Below the pieces are notes generated by a model. It worked only from the letters and a program-made list of their open reading frames with translations. It did no database searches and had not been told where the DNA came from. 64,000 nucleotides of DNA from Negadavirga shengliensis. GTDB taxonomy: Bacteria; Bacteroidota; Bacteroidia; Cytophagales; Cyclobacteriaceae. The stretch spans positions 154,614 to 218,613 of the forward strand of contig NZ_JBHSJJ010000010.1 of assembly GCF_042652345.1 (NCBI RefSeq), read 5' to 3'. A program made the translations under genes and the position numbers. This document shows, in pieces, positions 18,552 through 27,261 of this stretch (the stretch's first letter is position 1; each line of letters starts with the position of its first letter).

Positions 18552-19199
18552 GTGGCGGGAATAGTAGAACGAAAACAGACATTCCGTGAGGAATTCGCCA
18601 ATAGCATCACGCATGGTATTGGGATTCTCTTCAGCATTGTGGCCATTTCCCTGTTGATTACCTTTTCGGTATTGAACGGCACAGCCATCCATGTATTCAG
18701 TTGCAGCATGTTTGGTGCTTCTATCCTGCTTCTTTATACCTTTTCCACCCTTTACCATGCTATTCAATCGCCAATCATAAAACCTCTTTTGAGGACATTG
18801 GATCATATCAGCATTTATTTTTTGATAGCGGGTACCTATACCCCGTTTCTATTGATCGCTTTGGGAGGTGCTCTCGGTTGGATTTATTTTGGAGTGATAT
18901 GGGGACTGACGATAATTGGGGTGGTTTTTAAGATTTTTTATACCCATCGATTTGCCAAATTGTCGCTGATCGTCTACCTCAGCATGGGATGGTTGGCCAT
19001 CTTCTTTATCCAGCCCCTGGTCAGCAGATTGGGGGTGACTGAGCTCAGTTTGATGGGAGCCGGAGGAATTGTCTACACGCTGGGCATCCTTTTTTACACC
19101 CATAAAACCATGAAGTTTGCCCATTCCATCTGGCACGTATTTGTGCTGGCGGGAACGGTATTGCATTTCATCGCGATCATGTTGATGATTACCGGATAA
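18552..19199 (+). CDS. trhA: Hemolysin III / TrhA-family membrane protein
   Basis: A 215-residue seven-helix PAQR/HlyIII protein. Diagnostic pieces are the N-terminal EEFANSITHGIGILFS, the LYHAI segment after helix 2 and the C-terminal SIWHVFVLAGTVLHFIAIM carrying conserved His. In other bacteria TrhA influences membrane fluidity. The start is GTG at 18552; a TACCTTTG box (18540-18547) ends only four bases upstream, so the transcript could be leaderless. A strong terminator follows at 19236. Confidence 0.9.
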   Translation: MAGIVERKQTFREEFANSITHGIGILFSIVAISLLITFSVLNGTAIHVFSCSMFGASILLLYTFSTLYHAIQSPIIKPLLRTLDHISIYFLIAGTYTPFLLIALGGALGWIYFGVIWGLTIIGVVFKIFYTHRFAKLSLIVYLSMGWLAIFFIQPLVSRLGVTELSLMGAGGIVYTLGILFYTHKTMKFAHSIWHVFVLAGTVLHFIAIMLMITG

Positions 19200-19235
19200 A
19201 AAGGTTATTCCGTTTGGTCTTCTGTTCTTCAAAAA

Positions 19236-19268
19236 GTCAAAGGACCGGCATTTTACCGGTCCTTTGAC
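19236..19268. terminator. Bidirectional terminator between trhA and the DUF5777 gene
   Basis: Perfect 13-bp stem GTCAAAGGACCGG / CCGGTCCTTTGAC with a 7-nt loop, A-rich on the left (AAAAA) and AT-rich on the right. It separates the convergent genes ending at 19199 and 19299. Confidence 0.85.
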
Positions 19269-19298
19269 ATTAATTATAACTGAAAGGTAAAGTAATTC

Positions 19299-20273
19299 TT
19301 ATCTTTTTCGCTTAAACATCATTTCCCTGACGTTTTCTTCCTGGGTGTCAATCAGACGTGTAATATTGAATCCGATTAAAATCGCCCCGTCCCCGAATTT
19401 ATTCCTGTTGAATACATTGTTGTATTGGGGAACCAGGTGATCATAGTTACCGACAAATACCTGGAAGGCGTGCAGGGGAGTAGCCAGTTCTACCCCCATG
19501 CTGATATTGGGCTGTGGGTTGTTTGCATAATGTCGCGTGATAGGCTGGTCAAAATTACCGATAAAGGCAAACGCATCGGAAATTTTATACCTTGCCAGAA
19601 CACTTGCGGAAAAGTGGTCATTCTTCATATTGGCCTGCACATCTCCTTCAGGGTCAACAAAAGCCTCCACTGCATTAAAGTGAGAAAGGTTCAGGGATCC
19701 CTGTATGGAAAAGTCCCGGGTCACCTTCTTAGCCACCATCAATTGGTGAAAGTAAGTCAGCCGGTCCGAGCCGGATGTGAAATTATTGGAACTTCTGGTA
19801 TCCACAGCCACATTGCCGAAATAGGTGACACCGACAGGGAAAGGGTTTTTGCCCGTTTCTTTTAAAAGGGCATATTTGACATTGAAATCCCAGAGCAGCC
19901 TGTATTTGGTAAACCCAAAACCCACCATCAGATTGTCTATGGGAGTATATCCAAAGCCCATGCGTATATTAGAGGGCGCATAGAGCCCATAGAAGTCGCT
20001 GTATCCATTTTGGACCGTTCCGAACCGGTGCTGTATGTCAAATTGAAATGTCTTCCGAAGCGGAACCAGTGTAGTTTGGTTATCGATAAGCAAGGTGCTT
20101 TCAAAGGTATTCCCCACACGTTGTAATGGCCGTGTATGAATGATGATCTCCTGGACCTCTTCCTCATCATCTCTTTGCTGCGCCTCCGCCGGGGAAAACA
20201 CCATTCCAACAAACAATATGATGATGAAAGCAACCCAGATATATTTGTTTTCCGTAATATTTAAAGTTTTCAT
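19299..20273 (-). CDS. DUF5777-family beta-barrel protein
   Basis: A 324-residue exported protein: signal peptide about 1-31 (ending PAEAQ), then strands typical of an outer membrane barrel (LRKTFQFDIQHRFGTVQNG, NIRMGFGYTPIDNLMVGFGF). This pattern is DUF5777, found in Bacteroidota next to small c-type cytochromes. It lies 12 bp downstream of a cytochrome-like lipoprotein gene, forming a two-gene operon. It has no enzyme motif. A role in respiratory or oxidative surface chemistry is inferred from the neighbour only. Confidence 0.8.
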   Translation of the reverse strand: MKTLNITENKYIWVAFIIILFVGMVFSPAEAQQRDDEEEVQEIIIHTRPLQRVGNTFESTLLIDNQTTLVPLRKTFQFDIQHRFGTVQNGYSDFYGLYAPSNIRMGFGYTPIDNLMVGFGFTKYRLLWDFNVKYALLKETGKNPFPVGVTYFGNVAVDTRSSNNFTSGSDRLTYFHQLMVAKKVTRDFSIQGSLNLSHFNAVEAFVDPEGDVQANMKNDHFSASVLARYKISDAFAFIGNFDQPITRHYANNPQPNISMGVELATPLHAFQVFVGNYDHLVPQYNNVFNRNKFGDGAILIGFNITRLIDTQEENVREMMFKRKR

Positions 20274-20285
20274 TTCTCTTTGGTT

Positions 20286-20729
20286 TTAGTTGTTTTTTGC
20301 GCCTTGCTGAATCCAGGTCAATATCTTTGCGTTGTACTCCGCATTCGGCCCTGATAGGGGCATGGGACGGGCCCGGTTACCAATCATCCACTGGTACAAT
20401 TCGGAATTTTCCGGGGTATTCTTATCGATAAAGTTTTCGTTTATGAGATTGTTGTATGCGTGTTCGGGCACAAGGATGGGAGGAACCCACTCTCCGTGGC
20501 ACGAAGACCTGTTGCAACTGCTTTCGAAAATGGGGACAATATCCTGACTGAACAACACCTCATCTTCACCCAACTCGGGCGCTACAGGCACTATCTCATC
20601 ATATTGACATGAACTCATGATTATGGCCAGGAATAAAGCGAAAACCACCCGCCCTATTTTTTCTCTGATAGTACCGATCCATACCTCAATACAGCCGCCT
20701 ATTGGTGATAAATGTCTAAAAGTTCTCAT
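20286..20729 (-). CDS. c-type cytochrome lipoprotein with CX4CH heme motif
   Basis: A 147-residue protein whose signal ends IIMSSC (Cys41, lipid-anchored). The heme motif is SCNRSSCHG: Cys72, Cys77, His78, spaced CX4CH instead of CX2CH. A distal Met (Met123 in RPMPLSGP) is placed as an axial ligand. The FSQDIVPIFESSC lead-in and the final ILTWIQQGA are typical of small periplasmic cytochromes in Bacteroidota. It is first in an operon with the DUF5777 barrel and has two palindromes upstream (20817-20886). Confidence 0.78.
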   Translation of the reverse strand: MRTFRHLSPIGGCIEVWIGTIREKIGRVVFALFLAIIMSSCQYDEIVPVAPELGEDEVLFSQDIVPIFESSCNRSSCHGEWVPPILVPEHAYNNLINENFIDKNTPENSELYQWMIGNRARPMPLSGPNAEYNAKILTWIQQGAKNN

Positions 20730-20816
20730 AGCTTTTTGGTTTAAATTTATACTGTGTCATTTGTTGCCCTAAAATTATTTAAGGGTTGTCTGCTATGAAG
20801 TGACGGGGGTCTTTCG

Positions 20817-20886
20817 AAAACAATGATTTGTATTGTTTTTCTTTGATTATCAAAATAAAAAATCATAAAAACATGACATTTGTCAT
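20817..20886 (-). promoter_or_regulatory. Two palindromes upstream of the cytochrome/DUF5777 operon
   Basis: AAAACAAT-N7-ATTGTTTT (20817-20839) and the perfect dyad ATGACATTTGTCAT (20873-20886) lie 88-157 bp before the cytochrome start. The second has the size and symmetry of a Crp/Fnr-family site. Target and regulator are inference. The rest of 20730-21060 holds nothing I can support. Confidence 0.5.
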
Positions 20887-21060
20887 ATTTAACCTGTAAA
20901 CAGAAACGCCGCCAAAAGTGGGGTTCAGGATTACTTCGGTTGGCATACGGGGAATGAAAATATCAAGGAGCCGGCCGCGACTATTTGTTCCAGATAAAGG
21001 ATAAATACCTCATTATTATTAATTTGCAGGTGAACATCCGGAGGGCCAAGCCATTAAGCC

Positions 21061-21507
21061 ATGACAAAGGATAAGGAATCAAAAGAAAACTGCATATTCT
21101 GTAAAATACTGGAAGGCACATTGCCCGTAAGTATGATTTGCGAGGATCAGGAGGTAGCTGTATTTGTGGACATCAGGCCTATCCAGGAGGGCCATTTGCT
21201 GATCATCCCGAAGTACCATGCCCCATATATGAAAGATGTGGATCCGGCCACCCTGCAGCACATGATGGTCATTGCGGCAAAAATGAACCAGGCCTTACGG
21301 AAATCCGATCTTCGCTGTGAAGGGGTGAACCTGCTGGTGGCAGATGGGGAAGCGGCCCGACAGGAAGTTTTTCATTTTCACCTGCACGTTTTCCCGCGGT
21401 ACAAGGATGACGGTTTTGGCCTTCGGTATGACCCGTCCCGGCATTTTCTGAAAGCCGACCGAAAGAGAATGGATGAAATTGCGGCAGAAATAAAAAGAAA
21501 CCTTTAA
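21061..21507 (+). CDS. HIT-family nucleotide hydrolase
   Basis: A 148-residue HIT protein with the N-terminal CIFCKILEGTLP (zinc-type cysteines), DIRPIQEGHLLIIPK and the catalytic triad HFHLHVFPR near residue 105. HIT hydrolases cleave nucleoside phosphoramidates or dinucleoside polyphosphates. The KDDGFGLRYD segment is common in the Hinge-like branch. It is followed 17 bp later by a tautomerase-like gene, probably on one transcript. Natural substrate unknown. Confidence 0.9.
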   Translation: MTKDKESKENCIFCKILEGTLPVSMICEDQEVAVFVDIRPIQEGHLLIIPKYHAPYMKDVDPATLQHMMVIAAKMNQALRKSDLRCEGVNLLVADGEAARQEVFHFHLHVFPRYKDDGFGLRYDPSRHFLKADRKRMDEIAAEIKRNL

Positions 21508-21524
21508 AATCAATATTACACGCC

Positions 21525-21860
21525 ATGCCAATCGCAACCTGTTTCCTCAAAAACAAATCCATAGGTCCGGAAGAACTCCAACAATTGGTAAATGAATGGG
21601 CAGCCATCATCCAGGTGGATCAAAAAGACATCTGCGTCAATGCCCTTACAGGTTTTCAACAAGCCGGACAAAATTATGCGCTGATGATCCACCTGTACCT
21701 GCCCTCCTTATGGTCAGAGAAGGACATTGGCAAAATTCAAACGAGCCTTTTAGAACTTTTTTGCCATTATTTGGATTTAAAGATACCGGATGTTTTTATT
21801 ATGACTTCCATCATACAATCGGGACATGTGGTAGAAAACGGCGAAATAGTGAGGTGGTGA
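21525..21860 (+). CDS. Tautomerase-superfamily-like small protein
   Basis: A 111-residue protein starting Met-Pro, so processing would expose an N-terminal proline, the general base in 4-oxalocrotonate tautomerase/MIF-type enzymes. The helix LQQLVNEWAAIIQVDQKDI and the strand YALMIHLYLPSLW fit the beta-alpha-beta unit of the fold; no other signature is clear. It sits 17 bp after the HIT gene and before an AraC regulator. The family assignment is tentative. Confidence 0.5.
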   Translation: MPIATCFLKNKSIGPEELQQLVNEWAAIIQVDQKDICVNALTGFQQAGQNYALMIHLYLPSLWSEKDIGKIQTSLLELFCHYLDLKIPDVFIMTSIIQSGHVVENGEIVRW

Positions 21861-21902
21861 ATTGCCTGATTGATTGCTGACTTCATACACCATTCTTTTG
21901 TC

Positions 21903-22664
21903 ATGAGCTACTACATCATTAAACCCTCCCCCGACTTAAGTTCACTTGTAGGTTATTTTTGGGTGGCTGATAGGGCCGAAAAAGACAGTTTTGACACATA
22001 TTATTCCACAGCAGATACTTTTACCAAAATGGTTTTCGCCTTTACCGATGCTGACAGGGGTGATCTCTTGTTCTCCGGAGTACAGGGCCAGACCAAAAAA
22101 GCAGAACAATTCCCTACCTCAGGATTTAGCCAAATGATAGGCGTGGCCTTGTTTCCTCACGCCATTCCGCTTGTATTTGGATTATCCCCCCAAGAACTCA
22201 ACGATCAAATGATGGAGCTCCCTCCTTTGCTCAGGAATAGGGAAGAAGGTCTTCATGAAATGCTGTGCATGGCAAAAAGCGGTAGGGAAAGGGTAAACAT
22301 TTTGTCCTCATACCTCAAAAATAAACTGCTCGGCCAAGAATGGGTAAAGGACAAATCGATCATCAAGGCACTCTTTGAAATAAGGCAACTGAAAGGAAAT
22401 ATAAACATCACGGAGTTCATCGACCATTATTTTCTTTCCCAAAAACAGTTTGAACGAAAATTCCTCGGCTATTCCGGGTTCACCCCAAAGCTTTATGCCA
22501 GGATTGTGAGGTTTGAAAATTCGGTGGCGGACTACCATAAATTCAGCACCCTGACCGAATTGGCTTATGCTTCCGGCTATTATGACCAGGCCCATTTCAT
22601 TCACGATTTCAAAAAATTCGCCGGATTCAGCCCCCGGCAATACTTCAGCCTGATGGGAGTTTGA
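21903..22664 (+). CDS. AraC-family transcriptional regulator
   Basis: I start at ATG 21903 (MSYYIIKPSP); the frame is open to 21870 but without a better start. The 253-residue protein has an N-terminal ligand domain beginning KPSPDLSSLVGYFWVAD and a C-terminal AraC helix-turn-helix pair (ITEFIDHYFLSQKQFERKF, then ELAYASGYYDQAHFIHDFKK). DUF6597-type N-terminus. It is probably the regulator of the adjoining FMN reductase gene or of the HIT/tautomerase pair. Confidence 0.88.
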   Translation: MSYYIIKPSPDLSSLVGYFWVADRAEKDSFDTYYSTADTFTKMVFAFTDADRGDLLFSGVQGQTKKAEQFPTSGFSQMIGVALFPHAIPLVFGLSPQELNDQMMELPPLLRNREEGLHEMLCMAKSGRERVNILSSYLKNKLLGQEWVKDKSIIKALFEIRQLKGNINITEFIDHYFLSQKQFERKFLGYSGFTPKLYARIVRFENSVADYHKFSTLTELAYASGYYDQAHFIHDFKKFAGFSPRQYFSLMGV

Positions 22665-22830
22665 AGATGTCTATTTTTTACAATTTTCTTTCTGAACCGT
22701 CCTCTAATTTTGTTTCCGGATAAAACCAACCTGCATCTTCATGAGTCAGCAAGCGGAAAAGCTTGTTTTCATGGGCGGGTAACAGGCGAAAATACAAAAC
22801 ACAGGCAAATCCCATAAACACAGAAAAACC

Positions 22831-23424
22831 ATGAGAATCACCGTTATAGCCAACAGCAAACGTGAAAGGCCATCCTTCAAAGTAGCCCTGTTGATCGATG
22901 AAATGCTGCTGCGGCAGGGAGTAGAAACCGACCTGCTTGATCTAGCCGACTACAAGATACCCTTTTGCGGAGACGAAGAGGAGTATGTGTTGGAAATCGA
23001 GATGATCAGAAACAAACTGCTGAATGCGGATGCCTTCGTCATGGTCTCCTCCGAAACCCATGGAAGTTTTTCGGGTGTGCTCAAAAACGTACTGGATTAT
23101 TACGGGGAAGAATTCAGCAGGAAACCAATAGCCGTGGCCACCGCTTCCACGGATAAATCCGGTGGCATCAATGCTTCCGTGCAGCTCCAGCATGTCATCC
23201 TTGGTTTGGGAGCTTACCCCATGCCCGTGAAGCTTACCGTGCCCGAAGTGCAGTCGGCATTTGACAAAAACTTCCAGGTGCTGGATCCTTTGGTTACCCA
23301 GATGGCAGAACAGTTTGTGGAAGAGCTGCTCTGGTTTTCAAGGGCAATCTGGAACGCCAAACAAAAAACCATGTCCACCGGCCTGAAGCTACTTTCAAAA
23401 CACATCCGGATGAGGGAATGCTGA
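22831..23424 (+). CDS. NADPH-dependent FMN reductase family protein
   Basis: A 197-residue flavodoxin-like flavoprotein: opening strand ITVIANSKRERPSFKVA (phosphate loop), DADLVMVSSETHG-type segment (FVMVSSETHGSFSGVLKN) and LDYYGEEFSRKPIAV around the flavin. It reduces flavins, quinones or azo compounds with NAD(P)H. A paralogue of the same build is at 47167-47739. The C-terminus is about 12 residues longer than usual. The hairpin array begins 27 bp past its stop codon. Confidence 0.88.
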   Translation: MRITVIANSKRERPSFKVALLIDEMLLRQGVETDLLDLADYKIPFCGDEEEYVLEIEMIRNKLLNADAFVMVSSETHGSFSGVLKNVLDYYGEEFSRKPIAVATASTDKSGGINASVQLQHVILGLGAYPMPVKLTVPEVQSAFDKNFQVLDPLVTQMAEQFVEELLWFSRAIWNAKQKTMSTGLKLLSKHIRMREC

Positions 23425-23450
23425 ATAGGGGATTTTCGTTCGATTTCTTG

Positions 23451-23990
23451 ACCCTGTTCTCTGTTCCCCGTGTCCTGAATACTGGGTGAATAGGGAATAG
23501 GGAAAAGGGAAAGGGAGTTCCGACCGATTCCCTGTTCCCTGTTCTCTGTTCTCCGTTTCCTGAATACCCAGTGAACGGTGAATAGGGAAAAGGGAATGGG
23601 AGTTCCGACCGATTCCCTGTTCCCGGTTCTCTGTTCTCCATTTCCTGAATACCCAGTGAACGGTGAATAGGGAAAAGGGAATAGAAGTTTCCGCCCGATT
23701 CCCTGTTCCCTGTTCTCTGTTCTCCATTTCTTGAATACTGAGTTAACAGTGAATAGGGAAAAGGGAATAAAAGTTTCGCCCGATTCCCTGTTCCCGGTTC
23801 TCTGTTCTCCATTTCCTGAATACCCAGTGAACGGTGAATAGGGAAAAGGGAATAGAAGTTTCCGCCCGATTCCCTGTTCCCGGTTCTCTGTTCTCCATTT
23901 CTTGAATACTGAGTTAACAGTGAATAGGAAAAAGGGAATAGAAGTTTCGCCCGATTCCCTGTTCCCTGTTCTCTGTTCCCCGTTTCCTAA
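23451..23990. repeat. Tandem array of 85/86-bp hairpin repeats
   Basis: Units start at GATTCCCTGTTCC at 23526, 23611, 23697, 23782 and 23868 (lengths 85, 86, 85, 86, 85), with a degenerate partial unit before and a partial unit from 23953. Each carries GAATAGGGAAAAGGGAAT facing GATTCCCTGTTCCCTGTTC, an imperfect 18-bp stem. Units alternate between two types (CAGTGAACGGTG and GAGTTAACAGTG), so a 171-bp dimer was amplified. Apparent proteins on the minus strand across it are an artefact of the repeat. One lone unit is at 26853-26950. Confidence 0.92.
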
Positions 23991-24099
23991 TTATACCGTT
24001 CCAAAAAAGACAACTCCATCAATACCACCTTCGGTTTTTGATTTCATAACCATCTCGTTCACAAACAAAACCAACCATTCCCGGGAAATCCCTGCGGTT

Positions 24100-24175
24100 T
24101 AGGAGAAACTGAGGATTTTATAGTTCAAATATGGCATTTCTTTTATAAATTAGAACATCATTTAATTTCAAACCA
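24100..24175 (+). repeat. Upstream repeat, copy A
   Basis: Contains GAGGATTTTATAGTTC, then TTTTATAAATTAGAACATCA. Shares its left part with copy B (27040) and its right part with copy C (30600). It lies 25-100 bp ahead of the first propeller gene. Confidence 0.8.
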
Positions 24176-24199
24176 TAGCGTCAGGTTTTATTTGTTAAA

Positions 24200-25336
24200 A
24201 TGATGACTGGAACAATTACCAATAGTATTCGGCTAATGGCGGCTTTTCTGCTCTTTATGGCTTGTCATGAAAAACGCCATCATTTGGTTGATGACCCGCT
24301 TGTATTGAGGATAGGCCATCCCGATTTTCCCTCCAAAGTTAAACCGGAAAAAGAGGAGATTCTTCAAGAAGATTTCTTTCACCACCATAAAGTTTATGTT
24401 CTTGATACAGTCTTGCTCACCACTTCCAATGTGGGCGATTACCATTTCCATGCCTATCACACCAAAACCCTGAAGTACCTTGGGTCATTGGGTGTGAGAG
24501 GAGAGGGGCCTGATGAATGGACCATGCCCCATACCACGGACGGTCAATACGACGTGACAGAGTCGGGAATATCGCTTTGGATTTTCGACTTTTTAAGAGG
24601 TCATCTATCGAAAGTTGATCTTTCAAAGAGCTTGCAAGCCGGCACCCCCTATCCTGTCATTACCAAAAGTTTTCAGGTCAATGGCCGGGATTTTCCATTT
24701 TTCCGTCTCTTTTATGTCAATGACGAAAAACTGATTGCAGACTGCTGGATAGCGGAGCAAAACAGGGTGCGGATCAAATCCTACAACCCAAAAAATGGGG
24801 AAATCGAAAAATCCGAATTATTCCCCTCAATGAATAATATCCAGGTTTTGCCCGCCGAAATAGTCAACAGTCTTTATACAACTTCTTTTACAAAACATCC
24901 CTCAAAGAATTTATTTGTTCAGGCAATGGCAACGTTTAACCGTATTGATATTATCAATGAGAACCTCATCCTTCAGAAATCGATTGTCGATGGAGAAAAC
25001 TGGCAGGATGATTACTATGATGCTAAGGATATTGACCCTTCCACAAACTTTTTGGCGGATAAAATAGATGGATATAATGGAACAGCGGTTACGCAGGATT
25101 ACATCTTTGCTTTGGAAATGAAGAAAAAACCTTCCAGCGAGGCAGAGGTTAACCCGGGGAGTTTTGTGAGGGTGTATGATTGGGAAGGTCGCCCTATCTG
25201 TCTTTTACAGTTTGACAATAATTTAAACGCGATTGGAATGGACGAACGTGAGGGTTATCTCTATGCTACGGATTATGCAAACGAAATGGTTCTTCGGTAC
25301 AATATCAAGGATATGATGAGCAAATGGAAAAATTAA
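24200..25336 (+). CDS. 6-bladed beta-propeller lipoprotein (BF3164/TolB-like)
   Basis: A 378-residue surface lipoprotein: signal ending AAFLLFMAC (lipobox Cys about 22), then repeated propeller blades with the typical GSLGVRGEGPDEW turn in blade 1 and a last blade ending IGMDEREGYLYATDY. ATG at 24200 or 24203 are equally possible. Such lipoproteins are abundant in Bacteroidota and probably bind ligands on the cell surface; no reaction is known. It is the first of a run of related propeller genes and follows the hairpin array by 210 bp. Confidence 0.85.
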   Translation: MMTGTITNSIRLMAAFLLFMACHEKRHHLVDDPLVLRIGHPDFPSKVKPEKEEILQEDFFHHHKVYVLDTVLLTTSNVGDYHFHAYHTKTLKYLGSLGVRGEGPDEWTMPHTTDGQYDVTESGISLWIFDFLRGHLSKVDLSKSLQAGTPYPVITKSFQVNGRDFPFFRLFYVNDEKLIADCWIAEQNRVRIKSYNPKNGEIEKSELFPSMNNIQVLPAEIVNSLYTTSFTKHPSKNLFVQAMATFNRIDIINENLILQKSIVDGENWQDDYYDAKDIDPSTNFLADKIDGYNGTAVTQDYIFALEMKKKPSSEAEVNPGSFVRVYDWEGRPICLLQFDNNLNAIGMDEREGYLYATDYANEMVLRYNIKDMMSKWKN

Positions 25337-25375
25337 AATACATTTTCTCCCTGCTATTGATGATATATTCGGGGC

Positions 25376-25573
25376 GGGGATTTTGTTTTTGAGACCAGCG
25401 AAAATGCCACCGAAATATATGTTTTTGATCTGGGGGGAAACATTCAATGCGAATTGAAACTTGACACGTCCATAAGGACTTTGGCGGTTGACGAGGGCAC
25501 CAGGAAAATATTTGGGGTCACCACGGACGAGAACCCCGGCATCACGGAATTTGATCTACCCTCACTAAACTAG
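25376..25573 (+). pseudogene. C-terminal remnant of a second propeller lipoprotein gene
   Basis: The frame ending at TAG 25571-25573 encodes TEIYVFDLGGNIQCELKLDT and on to ITEFDLPSLN, about 85% identical by eye to the last 55 residues of the neighbour at 25691-26803. It has no start, signal or other blades. The 3' flank (GGGAAAGAGCAGCAGGTTTA) also matches that after the neighbour, so it is what is left of a tandem duplicate. Confidence 0.88.
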
Positions 25574-25690
25574 AATTTCTGATGGGAAAGAGCAGCAGGT
25601 TTATACAAGCCTTTTTACCCCTCGATTTAGACGGGTTTTTTACCAGTTTTTAATTTTATCTGGTGTTAAAACAATTTAGATGTATCCGCA

Positions 25691-26803
25691 ATGAATTTTC
25701 AAACCAAACCATATCGGATCTATACAACTTTAACTACTTTGATATTTGTGTCATTGTTGATGTTTTGTTGCACGGAAGAAAAATCATATTCTGAAAATGT
25801 AAAAACATTTTCAAAGAAAACCATACCGAAAACAATCGGACTCACTGGCAGAAAATTTTACTTTGACAAGTTGAGAATGCCCTTTACTATCTTTACGAAA
25901 GGCTCCTTGCTGATTGTGGGAGAAAGCAGAAGGACACATGCTGAATTTCCCCCTGTCCATATCATAGATGCCCAAAACATGAAGTATATGACCTCCAAAG
26001 GCATACTCGGTTTTGGTCCGGGTGGGATCTCAGATGTTGCCGGTATTGACTTGGGCGCAAAGGAAAACACGTTCTGGGTTTATAGTGCGATGGAAAAAAG
26101 ATTCTCGGAGTTCAGTTTAGACGACACGGTGTCTCTATCCAATAATCAAATCAAACAGGAGGGAGATTTTTTTATGGCGATGGCCATGACTTGGTCCTCG
26201 AACAGCACTGTAATGTGCCGGATGGTCAATGACCCCTACCAGTTTGTGGAGTTCAACATCAGTGGTCTACGCCAGCAAAATTACGGACAATGGAAAGACC
26301 ATTTGGTGAGAAAGGATTTCACTGATTATATGATGGCTGACTTACACCTGGGATGGTTTCGGGGCAATCAAAATAACAACATCTATGTATCTGCCGGGGC
26401 CTATCGGGACTGGATAGAAATATTAGATAGGGAAACCGGAAAAATCACCATGGTGGATGGTCCATATAATTTCATCCCAAAATTTACAGTGGCTAAAACC
26501 AGTGGTCAATCCGACAAGATAATCGTAGACATAAATGAACCTCTCGCCTATTGGGGAGTGGATGTAGGAGATAAATATATCTACGGACTTTACTGTGGGA
26601 GGACAGATAAGCAACTTCGAGAAGGAGACCAGCTTGCCACTGAAATATATGTTTTTGATTTGGAAGGAAATATTCAATGCGAATTGAGACTTGACACGTC
26701 CATCAGGGCTTTGGCGGTTGATGAAAATTCCAAAAAAATATTTGGTATAACTACGGACGAGGATCCGGGAATAGCCGTTTTTGATTTGCCATCGTTAAAT
26801 TAA
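25691..26803 (+). CDS. 6-bladed beta-propeller lipoprotein, BF3164-like
   Basis: A 370-residue lipoprotein with a signal ending LLMFCC (Cys about 27) and propeller blades including GFGPGGISDVAGIDLG, TFWVYSAMEKRFSEF and the final ALAVDENSKKIFGITTDE. It is more divergent from the 24200 gene than from the remnant at 25376. Start is ATG 25691, 118 bp after the remnant. Likely surface-exposed ligand binding; no enzymatic site is visible. Its 3' side leads into a single hairpin unit and upstream repeat copy B. Confidence 0.85.
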   Translation: MNFQTKPYRIYTTLTTLIFVSLLMFCCTEEKSYSENVKTFSKKTIPKTIGLTGRKFYFDKLRMPFTIFTKGSLLIVGESRRTHAEFPPVHIIDAQNMKYMTSKGILGFGPGGISDVAGIDLGAKENTFWVYSAMEKRFSEFSLDDTVSLSNNQIKQEGDFFMAMAMTWSSNSTVMCRMVNDPYQFVEFNISGLRQQNYGQWKDHLVRKDFTDYMMADLHLGWFRGNQNNNIYVSAGAYRDWIEILDRETGKITMVDGPYNFIPKFTVAKTSGQSDKIIVDINEPLAYWGVDVGDKYIYGLYCGRTDKQLREGDQLATEIYVFDLEGNIQCELRLDTSIRALAVDENSKKIFGITTDEDPGIAVFDLPSLN

Positions 26804-26852
26804 GGTTTCCAATGGGGAAAAACAGCAAATTTAAACAAGCCTTTTTAATTCT

Positions 26853-26950
26853 TCCCCGTTTCCTGAATACTAAGTAAATAGGGAAAAGGGAAAAGGGAAT
26901 AGAAGTTTCCGCCCGATTTCCTGTTCCCTGTTCTCTGTTTCCTAATTATA
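26853..26950. repeat. Single copy of the 85-bp hairpin unit
   Basis: Carries AAAAGGGAATAGAAGTTTCC, GATTTCCTGTTCCCTGTTC and then TCCTAATTATATCGTTCC, the same 3' flank as the end of the tandem array (23987 onward). So the array and this unit are two versions of one locus, amplified in one place only. Confidence 0.85.
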
Positions 26951-27039
26951 TCGTTCCAAAACAGACAATTCCATCAAAAATACATGCAATTATTGATCGG
27001 GAAACCCATTCGTTCACGGACAAAAACACACCATTCACG

Positions 27040-27095
27040 GGAAAAACCATACGGTTCACGGGAAACTGAGGGTTTTATAGTTGAAATATCCTGTT
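27040..27095 (+). repeat. Upstream repeat, copy B
   Basis: Contains ACCATACGGTTCACGGG then GAGGGTTTTATAGTTGAAA. The first part matches copy C (30594 onward) but not copy A. It sits ahead of the VKOR-thioredoxin gene. Confidence 0.8.
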
Positions 27096-27133
27096 GATTG
27101 TTTAGTTTAGTATAACTTTCAACATAAAACACA

Positions 27134-27261
27134 ATGAACAATTGTTTCTACGCCATTCAAAAAATCCTTGAGCTATTCGAGATTCACACTATACCAGGCA
27201 ATATTTAAAAGAAGAGGTCCTTTCCCACCCACATTTCCCCAGTCTGCTGACGATTTCGGAT
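27134..27261 (+). pseudogene. Out-of-frame N-terminal C39-like domain of the VKOR protein
   Basis: ATG 27134 opens MNNCFYAIQKILELFE, then stops at 27206-27208. In the frame of the downstream gene, 27184-27261 reads SHYTRQYLKEEVLSHPHFPS and continues SLLTISDV into it. Together they form the usual C39-like N-terminus of this family, broken by a single-base shift near 27170-27183. Confidence 0.7.

Noticed and set aside
23294..23812. Minus-strand frames rich in NREPGTGNR-like repeats across the tandem array
   Set aside because: Two overlapping frames read the same repeated DNA in different phases; the unit length (85/86 bp) is not a multiple of three, and neither has a signal or conserved start. 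An artefact of the array.
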